A DNA stretch of 33,207 bases from Anaerolineaceae bacterium (lineage in GTDB: Bacteria; Chloroflexota; Anaerolineae; Anaerolineales; Anaerolineaceae), in NCBI GenBank assembly GCA_016927865.1, contig JAFGLU010000066.1, positions 1 through 33,207 on the forward strand. Direction: 5' to 3'. The notes under the pieces were generated by a model. That model ran no database searches. It saw only the letters and a list, made by a program, of their open reading frames with translations, and was not told the origin of the DNA. Positions 1-8,181 of this stretch are shown piece after piece. How positions within the stretch are numbered: the first letter of the stretch is position 1; the number at the start of each line of letters is the position of its first letter. Both the position numbers and the translations under genes were made by a program.

Positions 1-1
1 C

Positions 2-898
2 GATAAGCTAGACTTGCAGGTGGCGGCCTTGCAGCGCTATCCCCAAGCCGTCATGGCCTACGGCTGCGCCCGCATCGTGGACGAGCACGGCAACCCGGCC
101 ACCTGGTGGGGCCACCAGACCATCGGCAACCCGCATGGCGAGGCCGAACTGGTGCAGGAAGGCCCCGAGATCCTCTTTGGCTCGCCCATCAACCCCTCCA
201 TTGCTCTCATCCGCCGCGAAAGCCTGGAGCAGGTCGAGGGCTTCGATCCCTCCGTCCACCAGGGCATCGGCGAGGACTGGGACCTGTGGATTCGCCTCTC
301 CAACCTGGGGCCGTTTGTGCGCCTGCCCCAAATTCTGGCTATGTACCGCACCTACGGCACCGAGCGCGAGTTGCGCAAACGGGCCAGTGATTACTATATT
401 GATCGCTCCGAGTACATCATCCGTAAGAACGTCGCCGCCAACCCGCAGCGCTTTCCGCAGGCGCTGGCGAACCAGGCCGTGGGACGCATCTACCTCCAAT
501 CGGCCATGGCCCGTTTTGAGCTGGGCGATTTTGCCACCGGCGGGCAGGCTCTGGCTCGGGCGGTCGAGATCGAGCCGCCCCTGGGCGAGCGCAAGTTCTT
601 CGAGGGCCACCTGGAGCACACCGCGCTGCGCCTGCTGCGCGACGGGCAGTCCGAAGCAGCCGTGGCGGCCTTTTTGAACCAGCTCATCCCCGCCTTACCG
701 GGTAAAATGCGTTATCCGGGCTTGAGCGCCGGGCAGGTGCTGGGCCGGGCTTACCTGCATGAGGCTTTTCGCAGCCATCAACATCAGGATTGGCCCGCCG
801 TCCGCCATGTAGTCTGGCGCGGCCTGGCCCGCGACCCGCGCTGGCTGCTCAACCGCGGGGTGGTCTCCATTGCCCTTCAATCATTGCTGCGCCGCTGA
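2..898 (+). CDS. GT2 glycosyltransferase with TPR-like tail, 5'-truncated by the window edge
   Basis: C-terminal part of a family 2 (GT-A fold) glycosyltransferase. The frame is open from base 2 (DKLDLQVAALQRYPQ), and these residues match the region just after the DXD motif of its neighbours, so the nucleotide-binding half lies outside the window. Visible parts are the acceptor-side motif GEDWDLW, typical of the ED catalytic-base region of GT2 enzymes, and then a helical tail. That tail includes a TPR-like helix pair (ARFELGDFATGGQALARAVEIEP) and ends in DPRWLLNRG. It probably transfers a sugar from a nucleotide donor to a lipid-linked or nascent glycan at the inner face of the membrane. The stop is followed after 14 nt by the next GT2 gene, which has the same architecture, so the two look like tandem duplicates. 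The sugar specificity cannot be read from sequence. Confidence 0.85.
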   Translation, partial: DKLDLQVAALQRYPQAVMAYGCARIVDEHGNPATWWGHQTIGNPHGEAELVQEGPEILFGSPINPSIALIRRESLEQVEGFDPSVHQGIGEDWDLWIRLSNLGPFVRLPQILAMYRTYGTERELRKRASDYYIDRSEYIIRKNVAANPQRFPQALANQAVGRIYLQSAMARFELGDFATGGQALARAVEIEPPLGERKFFEGHLEHTALRLLRDGQSEAAVAAFLNQLIPALPGKMRYPGLSAGQVLGRAYLHEAFRSHQHQDWPAVRHVVWRGLARDPRWLLNRGVVSIALQSLLRR

Positions 899-912
899 AC
901 AAGGAGCCGATT

Positions 913-2139
913 TTGCCGAAAGTCAGTGTCATCATCCCCAGCTATAACAGCGAAAAGACCGTCCCTCTGACGGTGGAAAGCGCCCTGGCCCAGACTTACA
1001 AAGACATCGAGGTCATTGTGGTCGACGACGGCTCCACCGACGGCACGCGCCAGGCCCTCGCCCCTTATATGGATCGTATCCGTTATATTCCCCAGGAGAA
1101 CAAAAAGCACTCCGGCGCGCGCAACACAGGCGTTAAAGCCGCCCAGGGCCAGTACCTGGCTTTCCTGGACTCGGATGATTTGTGGCTGCCCGAGAAGATC
1201 GAGCGCCAGGTGGCGGTTTTGGATCAAAACCCCGATGTGGTCCTGGTGGCTTGCGTGGCGCGTTACATCGATCAAGAAGGCAACCCGGCCCGTTCCAGCG
1301 GGCGGCCCGTCGAGCGCTATTCCGGCGTGGTCGAGGAGCCCTCTAGCTGGACGCGCCGCCTGTTCCTGGGCGACGCCGTGCCGGGGGGCGGCTCCAGCGC
1401 CATGGTGCGCCGCGACGCGCTGCTCCAGGCGGGCATGTTCGACGAGGGGCTGGATTACGCCGAGGATTGGGACACCTGGATGCGTGTTTCGTTCCTGGGC
1501 AAGTTCGTGCTCATTCCCGACGCGCTGCTCTTGTTCCGCGTCAGCGATTGGGAGCGCAAGCTGCGCCGCGAGGCTTCCAACGAGTTGATCACTCGCCCGC
1601 TGCGCCTGCTGGAGAAAGCCTCCGCGCTGTGGCAAGGTGACCCGCAGGAACTGCGCGAACTGCGCGCGCAAGGAACCGCCGTTCTCTGGCGGCGAGCCGC
1701 CCTGGCTTCCATTCAGATGGGCCAGCTCGAACAGGCCCGCGAGCAGTATGCAAAGATGTTGGCGCTTTCCCCCGCCTGGGCCGCCCCGCAGAAAGTGCTC
1801 GAAATGGGCCTGGACCGCGCCCGCCTGATCTATCAGGAGTACGACGACATGGCCCGCGCCGAAGGCTATCTGCGCGATTACTTCGCCGCCCTGCCCCCCG
1901 CTGTCGAAGGCTGCCGCGACATGCTTTCTCAGGCGCGCGGCTGGTTGTGGTACGGTCGTGCCCTGGACGCGGCCCAGGATGGGGATCGCGGCGCGGCGCG
2001 AAGTTATTGGATCAAAGCGGCTTTTGCCTCTGCAAAGATGCTCTCCAATCGCGGCTTCCTCTCCCAGGGCGTGGAGTGGTTCCTGGGGCGAACCCTGGCT
2101 GGCTGGCTGCGCGGGCACTCGAAAGGGTCTCATGCCTGA
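913..2139 (+). CDS. GT2 glycosyltransferase with TPR-like C-terminal tail
   Basis: Complete GT2 enzyme of 408 residues. The N-terminus is classic: VSVIIPSYNSEKTV, then VVDDGSTDGT for nucleotide binding, FLDSDDLWLPEK carrying the DXD metal site, and YAEDWDTW with the presumed catalytic base. After about residue 240 the chain is helical with a TPR-like pair (AALASIQMGQLEQAREQYAKMLALSP) and ends with a segment containing SNRG. I chose the TTG start at 913 because AAGGAG sits 6 nt upstream (901-906) and the protein then begins directly at the first beta strand. The open frame extends upstream, but only inside the previous gene. It is the second of three tandem paralogues and overlaps the next gene by 8 nt, so they are probably co-translated. 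Donor and acceptor are unknown. Confidence 0.88.
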   Translation: MPKVSVIIPSYNSEKTVPLTVESALAQTYKDIEVIVVDDGSTDGTRQALAPYMDRIRYIPQENKKHSGARNTGVKAAQGQYLAFLDSDDLWLPEKIERQVAVLDQNPDVVLVACVARYIDQEGNPARSSGRPVERYSGVVEEPSSWTRRLFLGDAVPGGGSSAMVRRDALLQAGMFDEGLDYAEDWDTWMRVSFLGKFVLIPDALLLFRVSDWERKLRREASNELITRPLRLLEKASALWQGDPQELRELRAQGTAVLWRRAALASIQMGQLEQAREQYAKMLALSPAWAAPQKVLEMGLDRARLIYQEYDDMARAEGYLRDYFAALPPAVEGCRDMLSQARGWLWYGRALDAAQDGDRGAARSYWIKAAFASAKMLSNRGFLSQGVEWFLGRTLAGWLRGHSKGSHA

Positions 2140-3256
2140 GATTTCGGTCATCATCCCCACCTACAACCGCGCGCGGATGCTCGCCCGAGCGCTGCGCAGC
2201 GTGCTGGCCCAGACCGAGCCGGGTTGGGAGTGCCTCATCATCGACGACGGCTCCACCGACGACACCCGCGCCGTGGTGGATGGCTTTGCCGAGCCGCGCT
2301 TCCGCTACCTCTCCCAGGCCAATCAAGGCCCCGCCGCGGCACGCAACAACGGCATTCGCGCGGCCCAATCACCTTACATCACCTTCCTCGATTCAGACGA
2401 CCAGATGCTGCCCGAAAAGCTGGCCTTGCACCTCAGAGCCTTCCGCGCCGATGCTCACCTGGGCCTGCTGGCCTCCGGCTGGAAGGAGATCGACGCGCAG
2501 GGCAACCTGCTCCGCGAGCGTTTACCCTGGCTCACCCATCCCTCGCTCGATCTGCCCGCCTGGCTGACCGGCTGTCCGGTGCTCGGCTCGGCGCTCACGG
2601 TCCGCAAGACCTGCCTCGACCAGGTCGGGTTGTTCAACCCCGACTTGCGCGTAGCCGAGGATTACGACCTGTGGCTGCGCCTGGCTTATGCCGGGTGCAA
2701 GATGCAGTGGCTGCCGCAGGTAGTCTGCCTGCGCGAGCTTCACCCCCAGGGCATCAGCCGCCATTACGCCGAGATGAGCCGCTGCTTGCCGCGCATGTTC
2801 GAGGACTTCTTTGCCCAGCCCGATTTGCCCGCCGAGATCGCTGCCCGGCGTGGTCAGGTCTTTGCCCGCCTGCACGTGGAAAACACCGGCCGCGCCCTGG
2901 CTGCCGGAGATTTGCCCGCCGCTCGCGAGCAGCTCAAGCAGGCCGTGCAGGCCAACCCGACCCTCTTGCTGGGTGACCCACCCCGCATCCTCGACACCCT
3001 CGCCAGCATGTCCCAGGCCGACTATGCCCCCGAGAGGGAGGTCTACCTGCAAGCCTGGACCGCGCTGCTGGCGGATGATCCCCACGGCCTGGGGCGCTCT
3101 TCCCGCCAGTTGGACGCGCTCTTGTGCGCCACCGAAGCTTTCGACGCCTCGTACCGCGGCAACAAGCCTCTGGCGCGCAAGAAGGCCTTCGCTGCCCTGC
3201 GGAAGGACCCATCCTGGGTGCGCAACCGCGGATTGTTGAAGCTGTTATTGAAATGA
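2132..3256 (+). CDS. GT2 glycosyltransferase with TPR-like C-terminal tail
   Basis: Third tandem GT2 paralogue, 374 residues. Motifs in order are ISVIIPTYNRARML, IIDDGSTDDT, FLDSDDQMLPEK (DXD site) and VAEDYDLWLRLA (ED base region). The tail holds a TPR-like pair (ENTGRALAAGDLPAAREQLKQAVQANP), and the protein ends KDPSWVRNRGLLKLLLK, the same terminal signature as the two preceding genes. The ATG at 2132 is preceded by GAAAGGG and overlaps the upstream stop by 8 nt; the open frame continues upstream but that part is a shadow of the previous gene. It probably adds one sugar to the same glycan as its neighbours. The gap that follows (3257-3378) is the first sizeable gap in the locus. Confidence 0.88.
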   Translation: MPEISVIIPTYNRARMLARALRSVLAQTEPGWECLIIDDGSTDDTRAVVDGFAEPRFRYLSQANQGPAAARNNGIRAAQSPYITFLDSDDQMLPEKLALHLRAFRADAHLGLLASGWKEIDAQGNLLRERLPWLTHPSLDLPAWLTGCPVLGSALTVRKTCLDQVGLFNPDLRVAEDYDLWLRLAYAGCKMQWLPQVVCLRELHPQGISRHYAEMSRCLPRMFEDFFAQPDLPAEIAARRGQVFARLHVENTGRALAAGDLPAAREQLKQAVQANPTLLLGDPPRILDTLASMSQADYAPEREVYLQAWTALLADDPHGLGRSSRQLDALLCATEAFDASYRGNKPLARKKAFAALRKDPSWVRNRGLLKLLLK

Positions 3257-3306
3257 AATCACACCGCTCAACTTTAACCATTTCGGCACATGGGTTATGG
3301 TTCTTC

Positions 3307-3348
3307 AGCCCGAAGGGCTTCCGTGATCTGAGCAGGGGTTTCAACCCC
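3307..3348. repeat. Two adjacent intergenic hairpins
   Basis: The 122-nt gap 3257-3378 has no gene. It carries AGCCC-GAA-GGGCT (3307-3319) and GGGGTT-TC-AACCCC (3335-3348). Neither is followed by a T tract, so an intrinsic terminator is not supported. They look like short palindromic repeat units, and the GAA triloop recurs elsewhere in the window. Confidence 0.5.
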
Positions 3349-3361
3349 GCGACACCGAAGA

Positions 3362-3367
3362 TATAGT
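3362..3367 (+). promoter_or_regulatory. Possible -10 box before the kinase-like gene
   Basis: TATAGT lies 11 nt before the ATG at 3379. The best -35 candidate, TTTCAA at 3339-3344 with 17-nt spacing, is poor and overlaps a hairpin. An internal promoter restarting transcription after the 122-nt gap is possible but weakly supported. Confidence 0.25.
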
Positions 3368-3378
3368 ATAGGATAACC

Positions 3379-4227
3379 ATGCAAACAATGGACTCGGCGC
3401 TGAACGCCATTCAACAACTCAAACCCGGACACGAAGTGCTGCGCTTTTTGGGGCAGGGCATGGGTGGCAAGGCTTTCCAGGTCAAAGACCCCGTTTCGGG
3501 CGGCATGACCGTGCTGAAAGTGTTGCATGAGCCCTGGCCCTTTGACATGGCCGAGGGCCTGCGCCTGTATCGCGACCGGGTCAAAGAATATCGCTACGGT
3601 CTGGAGCCGCTGACCCTTTATGAAGCGGGAACGCAGATTTTCGCCCTCGAATATCCCTACACCCCCGTCTACCCCCTGCACTGGCGGCTGGTGGCGGGCA
3701 GCGAGCCCCTGGCCCAGGCCATGTTCGGCGCCTACTGCCAGGCTCAGGCCCACGTCATGTCCGTCTACGGTCTAGGGCTGGCCGATACCATTGCCGAGCA
3801 CTTCTTCCTCGATGAAACCGGCGAGTTTCACTTCATCGATTACGGTATTGACATCGAGCGCGTCGACGCCGACTATGTCCGCCAGCAGGGCATCTTTGGC
3901 TACGCCTTTGCCATGATGCTGGTCAGCCTGTACGGCGAGAACCTCAAGGACGACGTCAATCCCGCGCCCGGCTACCGCAACGACCTGCCCTGTGTCTACT
4001 GCCAGGCCGACTTGTTGGATCAGGTCGCGGCGCGCCGCCCCTGGGTGCGCGAGTTGATCGGGCGCGCGCGCAGCGAGCCCGCCGAGCTGTTCTACCGCCC
4101 CGAGTTCTACCAGGAGCTGGCCGCCCGCTTTTACCGCCCGGTGGCCAACCCCCGCCTGCAAATTCGTCTGAGCAAGGCCTTGTTCGCTCTGGGCAAGATC
4201 AAGCAAAAGGTGGCGCGTCGTGCCTGA
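3379..4227 (+). CDS. Divergent protein-kinase-like (PKL-fold) protein
   Basis: 282 residues that look like a compact kinase-fold protein. GQGMGG (25-30) resembles a glycine-rich loop, the VLKVL strand puts Lys47 at the ATP-anchoring position, and HFIDYG (151-156) matches the DFG metal-binding site with Asp154. The catalytic-loop region GLADTIAEHFFLD (132-145) keeps an Asp at 136, but the usual metal-binding Asn five residues later is His141. That fits the wider kinase-like superfamily (small-molecule or lipopolysaccharide kinases, aminoglycoside phosphotransferases) better than true Ser/Thr kinases. There is no signal peptide or membrane segment, so it is cytoplasmic. It overlaps the PIG-L deacetylase gene by 8 nt inside a glycan locus, suggesting phosphorylation of a sugar or lipid carrier. 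A non-catalytic role is possible. The assignment rests on motif matching by eye. Confidence 0.6.
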   Translation: MQTMDSALNAIQQLKPGHEVLRFLGQGMGGKAFQVKDPVSGGMTVLKVLHEPWPFDMAEGLRLYRDRVKEYRYGLEPLTLYEAGTQIFALEYPYTPVYPLHWRLVAGSEPLAQAMFGAYCQAQAHVMSVYGLGLADTIAEHFFLDETGEFHFIDYGIDIERVDADYVRQQGIFGYAFAMMLVSLYGENLKDDVNPAPGYRNDLPCVYCQADLLDQVAARRPWVRELIGRARSEPAELFYRPEFYQELAARFYRPVANPRLQIRLSKALFALGKIKQKVARRA

Positions 4228-5104
4228 TCGCGCCGTCCCCTGGTGGAACCCGCCCGGCATGCGGCACGTGTACCTGTCGCCGCACCTGGATGATTCTATC
4301 TATGCCTGCGGCGGCCTGATTCACCGCCAGCGCCAGGCCGCTGGCCCGGTCGTCTCGCTCACCCTCTGCGCGGGCGCGCCGGATCAAGCCCATCTTTCCC
4401 CTCTGGCCCAGGCCTATCATCAAACCTGGGGCCTGCAAGGGGACGTAATGTCGCTTCGCAAGCAGGAGGACGCCGCCGTGCTGTCCCAGTGGGGTGTGGA
4501 AGTAGCACATTGGGACACCCCCGATTCCCTCTACCGTTTCGTCGACGGCCGCCCCGCTTATGCCGATGCGCAGGCCCTGGCGGGCCAGCCGCTGGACACC
4601 GAGGCGGGGGCCATTCCCCAGGGCTGGTTCCGGCGCCTGGACGAAGAAGGCTACTTGCGCCCCGGAAACGTCTTTTACGCGCCGCTCTCCATTGGCGGGC
4701 ACGTCGATCACCGCCTGGCCTTCCGCCTGGGCGAGTTGCTTCTGGCTGAGGGCTTCCCGGTCTGGTTTTACGAGGACTTCCCCCATTCTGAGGACCCCGA
4801 CATCTTCGCCGCCTACTTCGCCCATTCTCCTCGCAAAAACTGGCGCAGTCAGGCCTTGCTGATCGATGTAGAAGCCAAACTCACCGCCATGAGCGGTTAC
4901 GCCACCCAGACCCCCTGGATTTTTGTCGACGAGCAGCAGCTTCGCCAGCGAGTCCGGGCCTACACCGCCGAGCGCGCCAGGGAAATTCACCCCGGCGAGA
5001 AGGTGCGCTACCTGTTTGCAGGCAGCGGCGGACGCCGCGAGCGCTTTTGGCGCAAGATCTTCGGCTATCACGCCCACGCCGAGCGCTACTGGAGCCTGTC
5101 GTGA
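4220..5104 (+). CDS. PIG-L family (LmbE-like) deacetylase
   Basis: Zinc-dependent de-N-acetylase of the PIG-L/LmbE family, 294 residues. The first metal motif is SPHLDDSIYACGG, a variant of the usual PHPDDE with Leu for Pro and Ser for Glu. The distal ligand motif is GGHVDHRLAF. Family members remove acetyl groups from N-acetylglucosamine-type sugars, so this one probably modifies a glycan intermediate in the cytoplasm. A GTG start at 4220 gives an 8-nt overlap with the kinase-like gene. An in-frame ATG at 4259, placing SPHLDD near the N-terminus, is an alternative. It ends in a GTGA overlap with the following GT2 gene. The Ser replacing the Glu of the first motif is worth noting, since that position often tunes metal or substrate handling. 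Confidence 0.85.
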   Translation: MPDRAVPWWNPPGMRHVYLSPHLDDSIYACGGLIHRQRQAAGPVVSLTLCAGAPDQAHLSPLAQAYHQTWGLQGDVMSLRKQEDAAVLSQWGVEVAHWDTPDSLYRFVDGRPAYADAQALAGQPLDTEAGAIPQGWFRRLDEEGYLRPGNVFYAPLSIGGHVDHRLAFRLGELLLAEGFPVWFYEDFPHSEDPDIFAAYFAHSPRKNWRSQALLIDVEAKLTAMSGYATQTPWIFVDEQQLRQRVRAYTAERAREIHPGEKVRYLFAGSGGRRERFWRKIFGYHAHAERYWSLS

Positions 5105-6066
5105 GCGATATGTTTGCCCCCAGCGTCTCGATTGTTATCCCCGTCTATAACGGTACGCGCACCGTGCGCCACTGCCTGGATGCCGTCTTCGGCCAGGACT
5201 ACCCCCGCGAGCAGATGGAAGTCATCGTCGTCGACAACAACTCCACCGACGGCACCCCCGAAGTTGTCCAGGCTTACCCCGTCAAACTGCTCTATGAGCG
5301 TGACATCCAGGGCCCCCACGCTGCCACCAACACCGGCGTGCTGGCTGCCCAGGGCGACATCCTGGTCTTCACCGACTCAGACTGCGTGCCCGAGCCGGAC
5401 TGGCTGCGCAAACTGGTGGCCCCCTTCGCCGACGAGAGCGTGGTGGGCACGGGCGGCGCTATCGAGGCCTACCAGCCCTCCACCCGCGTCGAGCGCTTCC
5501 TGGATGCCATGAAGCCCTTCAAGAATGCCTATCGCGGCTCCGAGTCTTTCCCCGCCGCGCTGGTCACCGGCAACTGCGCCATCCGCCGCGCCGATTTTCT
5601 CAAAGCCGGGCTGTTCAACCCCAACATGTACACCGGGGCCGAAACGGACTTGAGCTACCGCGTGCAGTTGCAGAGCGGCAAGCGTGCCGTGCCCGTGCCC
5701 GATGCGGTCGTCTACCACATGTTTAGCCCCAACGTGAAGCGCCTGGGGCGGCACTTCTACATTTATGGCTATTCTGAAATCCTCCTGGGCACCATCTACA
5801 AAGACCATCCCGGCTATCCCTGGCCGCCCCGCGCCCAGGCTCGCATGATGCTGCGCCAGGTGGGCGCGCTGTTCACCTACGTTGCCTCGCTGGTCTACCG
5901 CACCCTCACCTATCCCTTCCGCAAGGGCGTGGACCGCGACTACCTGTGGTGGCCCATCTTGTGGATGGTGGTGGAATCCAACAGCCTGCGCGGCAAGGTC
6001 GAAGGGCTGTTCATGACCCGTTTTTACCGGCGTAAATTCTGGGAGAAAGGCGTGCGGGTGATCTAG
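5101..6066 (+). CDS. GT2 glycosyltransferase
   Basis: GT2 enzyme of 321 residues: SIVIPVYNGTRTV, VVDNNSTDGT, FTDSDCVPEPDWL (DXD site) and GAETDLSYRVQ (ED-type base region). It lacks the TPR-like tail of the first three GT2 genes. The stretch near residues 255-280 (ALFTYVASLVYRTLTYPF) is hydrophobic with basic flanks and may sit on or in the membrane. The GTG start at 5101 has GGAG 6 nt upstream and overlaps the previous stop as GTGA; an ATG nine bases downstream at 5110 is the alternative. It is probably a polysaccharide chain-building enzyme. Specificity is unknown. Confidence 0.87.
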   Translation: MSDMFAPSVSIVIPVYNGTRTVRHCLDAVFGQDYPREQMEVIVVDNNSTDGTPEVVQAYPVKLLYERDIQGPHAATNTGVLAAQGDILVFTDSDCVPEPDWLRKLVAPFADESVVGTGGAIEAYQPSTRVERFLDAMKPFKNAYRGSESFPAALVTGNCAIRRADFLKAGLFNPNMYTGAETDLSYRVQLQSGKRAVPVPDAVVYHMFSPNVKRLGRHFYIYGYSEILLGTIYKDHPGYPWPPRAQARMMLRQVGALFTYVASLVYRTLTYPFRKGVDRDYLWWPILWMVVESNSLRGKVEGLFMTRFYRRKFWEKGVRVI

Positions 6067-6067
6067 C

Positions 6068-7282
6068 ATGGCGCGCATCGCGATCTTCCACAACCTGCCC
6101 TCCGGCGGGGCCAAGCGCGCCCTGTACGAATGGGTCAAACGCCTGGCCGGGCGCCACACCCTGGACGTGTATTCGCTCTCCACCGCCGACCACGACTACT
6201 GCGATCTGCGCCCCTATGCCGCCCATCACACCGTGCTGCCTTTCGAGGCCCTGAGCCTTTTCCAAAGCCCCTTCGGGCGCCTCAACCAGCTCCAGCGCCG
6301 CCGCGACCTGGGCCGCCTGCAAACCCTCTACCGCGGGCTGGCCGGACAAATCGACGCAGCTGGGTACGATGTGGTCTTTTCCAATCCGTGCAGCTTCACC
6401 TTCATCCCCCTGCTGCACCTATCGCTCAAAACCCCTGCCGTCTATTACCTCCACGAGCATTTCCCCAACCGCGTCCAGCGCAGCATCCCGCGACCTTATG
6501 AGCACCGCAGCCCGCTGCGCGACGCCGTGGACCGCCTGGACCCCTTGATTCCGCTGTACTACGCCCGCCTGGCAACCCTCCAGCGCCGTGCAGCCGGGCG
6601 AGTGGCCTGCCTGCTCTCCAACTCGGCTTTCACCAGCTGGCAACTGCGCGAGGACTTTGGCCTGTCTTCCCAGGTGGTCTACCTGGGCGTGGACAGCCAG
6701 GGTTTTCAGCCCCTGCCCGAAACGCAGCGCGGCGAGCACGTCCTTTCGGTGGGCGAGTTGTCGCCGCGCAAAGGCTTCGACTTTGTCATCGAAAGCCTGG
6801 CGCGATTGCCGCAAGAGCAGCGCCCCGCCCTGCGCCTGGCTTGCAATCGCCAGCTTCCCGAAGAGCGCGCTTACATCGAAGCGCTGGCCCGCCAGCGCGG
6901 CGTGCACTTGGAGATTCTCTCGAACCTCAACAGCGCGCAGTTGAACCTGGAATACAATCAGGCCGCCGCCCTGGTCTACGCGCCCTACCTGGAGCCCTTT
7001 GGGCTGGTGCCCCTGGAAGCCATGGCCTGCGCCACGCCGGTGGTGGCGGTGGCCGAAGGCGGCGTGCCCGAGTCGGTGGTGGATGGCTTCACCGGGCGGT
7101 TAACATCCCGCGCCCCGCGGGCTTTCGCTGCCGCCGTGGCTGAAGTGTTAGCGAACCCCGCCACCGCCCGCGCCTGGGGCCAAAATGGGCGTGCGCGGGT
7201 GCTGGAGCGCTGGACCTGGGAGCGCTCGACCGAAGAACTGGAGCGCTATCTGCTCGACCCGCGGGGAGGGGCTGCCCAATGA
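6068..7282 (+). CDS. GT4 glycosyltransferase
   Basis: GT-B fold retaining glycosyltransferase of family 4, 404 residues. The N-terminal acceptor domain begins ARIAIFHNLPSGGAKRALYEWV, with a glycine loop typical of the family. The donor domain carries SVGELSPRKGFDFVIESLA and the EX7E signature region EPFGLVPLEAMACATPVVA. The start is one base after the previous stop. Its end overlaps the next gene by ATGA, so translation is probably coupled. It is expected to act on a membrane-linked acceptor at the cytoplasmic face. The donor sugar is not predictable here. Confidence 0.9.
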   Translation: MARIAIFHNLPSGGAKRALYEWVKRLAGRHTLDVYSLSTADHDYCDLRPYAAHHTVLPFEALSLFQSPFGRLNQLQRRRDLGRLQTLYRGLAGQIDAAGYDVVFSNPCSFTFIPLLHLSLKTPAVYYLHEHFPNRVQRSIPRPYEHRSPLRDAVDRLDPLIPLYYARLATLQRRAAGRVACLLSNSAFTSWQLREDFGLSSQVVYLGVDSQGFQPLPETQRGEHVLSVGELSPRKGFDFVIESLARLPQEQRPALRLACNRQLPEERAYIEALARQRGVHLEILSNLNSAQLNLEYNQAAALVYAPYLEPFGLVPLEAMACATPVVAVAEGGVPESVVDGFTGRLTSRAPRAFAAAVAEVLANPATARAWGQNGRARVLERWTWERSTEELERYLLDPRGGAAQ

Positions 7283-8181
7283 ACGCTCCTTCGGTGTGCG
7301 CCGTCATCCTCAACTGGAACCGCCCCGCCGAGACCCTGGCCTGCCTGGATGCCTTAGGCCCGGACGTGCCCGTGGTGGTGGTCGACAACGGCTCGCGAGC
7401 GGAAGCGCTGGAGCAACTGCGTGCCGCCCGTCCAGATGTGCCCTTACTGGCCCTGGGTTGCAACCTGGGCTACGCCGGGGGCAACAACGCCGGAATCCAA
7501 TGGGCCCTCGAGCGCGGCTACGAGTGGGTCCTCCTGCTCAACGACGACGCCATCCTGGCCCCCGGCGCTTTGGAGGCTCTCCTGTCGGCGGCGCAGTCCG
7601 ACCCGCGCGTGGGCTTTGCCGGGCCGCTGGTTCTGCACGCCGAGCCCCAAGGTATGATCCAGAGCGCGGGCGGCTTGATCGATTCCCGCTGGCGCTCTTC
7701 CCACCGCGCCCAGGACGAGCCTGACCGCGGCCAATTCGCCGCCGCCGAGCCCGTTGATTGGATCACCGGCTGCGCCATTTTGGCCCGCGCAGAAATGATA
7801 CGCCAGGTTGGAATGCTCGACGAGCGCTTCTTTATGTACGAAGAAGAACTGGAGTGGTGCCTGCGCGCAAAACAGGCCGGTTGGACGGTTCTCTTCGTGC
7901 CCCAGGCGCGCCTGGTTCACGCCGGGGTGGGCTTGAATTACAATCCCCAACCCTATATCACTTACTATATGGCCCGCAACCACCTGCTCCTGCTTTCCAA
8001 GTTGAAGGCAGGTTTTCTGCCATGGGCCGATGCGCTCTTCCAAAACCTGCGCACCCTGGCGGCCTGGACGCTGCTCCCCAGGTGGCGCGCCCAGCGCGCC
8101 CACCGCGACGCGCTCTGGCAGGGCCTGCTCGATTACTTTCGCAAACGCTGGGGGCCGATGCCGGTTACGAAAACACCATGA
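7279..8181 (+). CDS. GT2 glycosyltransferase, rhamnosyltransferase (WbbL)-like
   Basis: 300-residue GT2 enzyme of the subgroup that includes WbbL-type rhamnosyltransferases. Motifs are VCAVILNWNRPAETL, VVDNGS, LGYAGGNNAGI, LLLNDDAILAPGAL (DXD-like NDD), WITGCAILARAEM and FFMYEEELEWCLRAKQAGW (acidic base region). The NLGYAGGNNAG element before the DXD is characteristic of this subgroup. A rhamnose donor is a family-based suggestion and is not shown by the sequence. It starts in an ATGA overlap with the GT4 gene upstream and ends in another ATGA overlap with the next GT4 gene, so this is a tight translational unit. Confidence 0.88.
   Translation: MNAPSVCAVILNWNRPAETLACLDALGPDVPVVVVDNGSRAEALEQLRAARPDVPLLALGCNLGYAGGNNAGIQWALERGYEWVLLLNDDAILAPGALEALLSAAQSDPRVGFAGPLVLHAEPQGMIQSAGGLIDSRWRSSHRAQDEPDRGQFAAAEPVDWITGCAILARAEMIRQVGMLDERFFMYEEELEWCLRAKQAGWTVLFVPQARLVHAGVGLNYNPQPYITYYMARNHLLLLSKLKAGFLPWADALFQNLRTLAAWTLLPRWRAQRAHRDALWQGLLDYFRKRWGPMPVTKTP

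Noticed and set aside
790..912. N-terminal extension of the second GT2 gene
   Set aside because: The extra residues are Arg/Pro-rich shadow sequence within the previous gene, whereas TTG at 913 has AAGGAG at ideal spacing and gives a normal GT2 N-terminus.
877..2160. Long open frame of 427 codons on the minus strand opposite the second GT2 gene
   Set aside because: Antisense to a clear GT2 gene, low-complexity Gly/Ala/Arg-rich translation with no motif; a usual by-product of GC-rich codon use.
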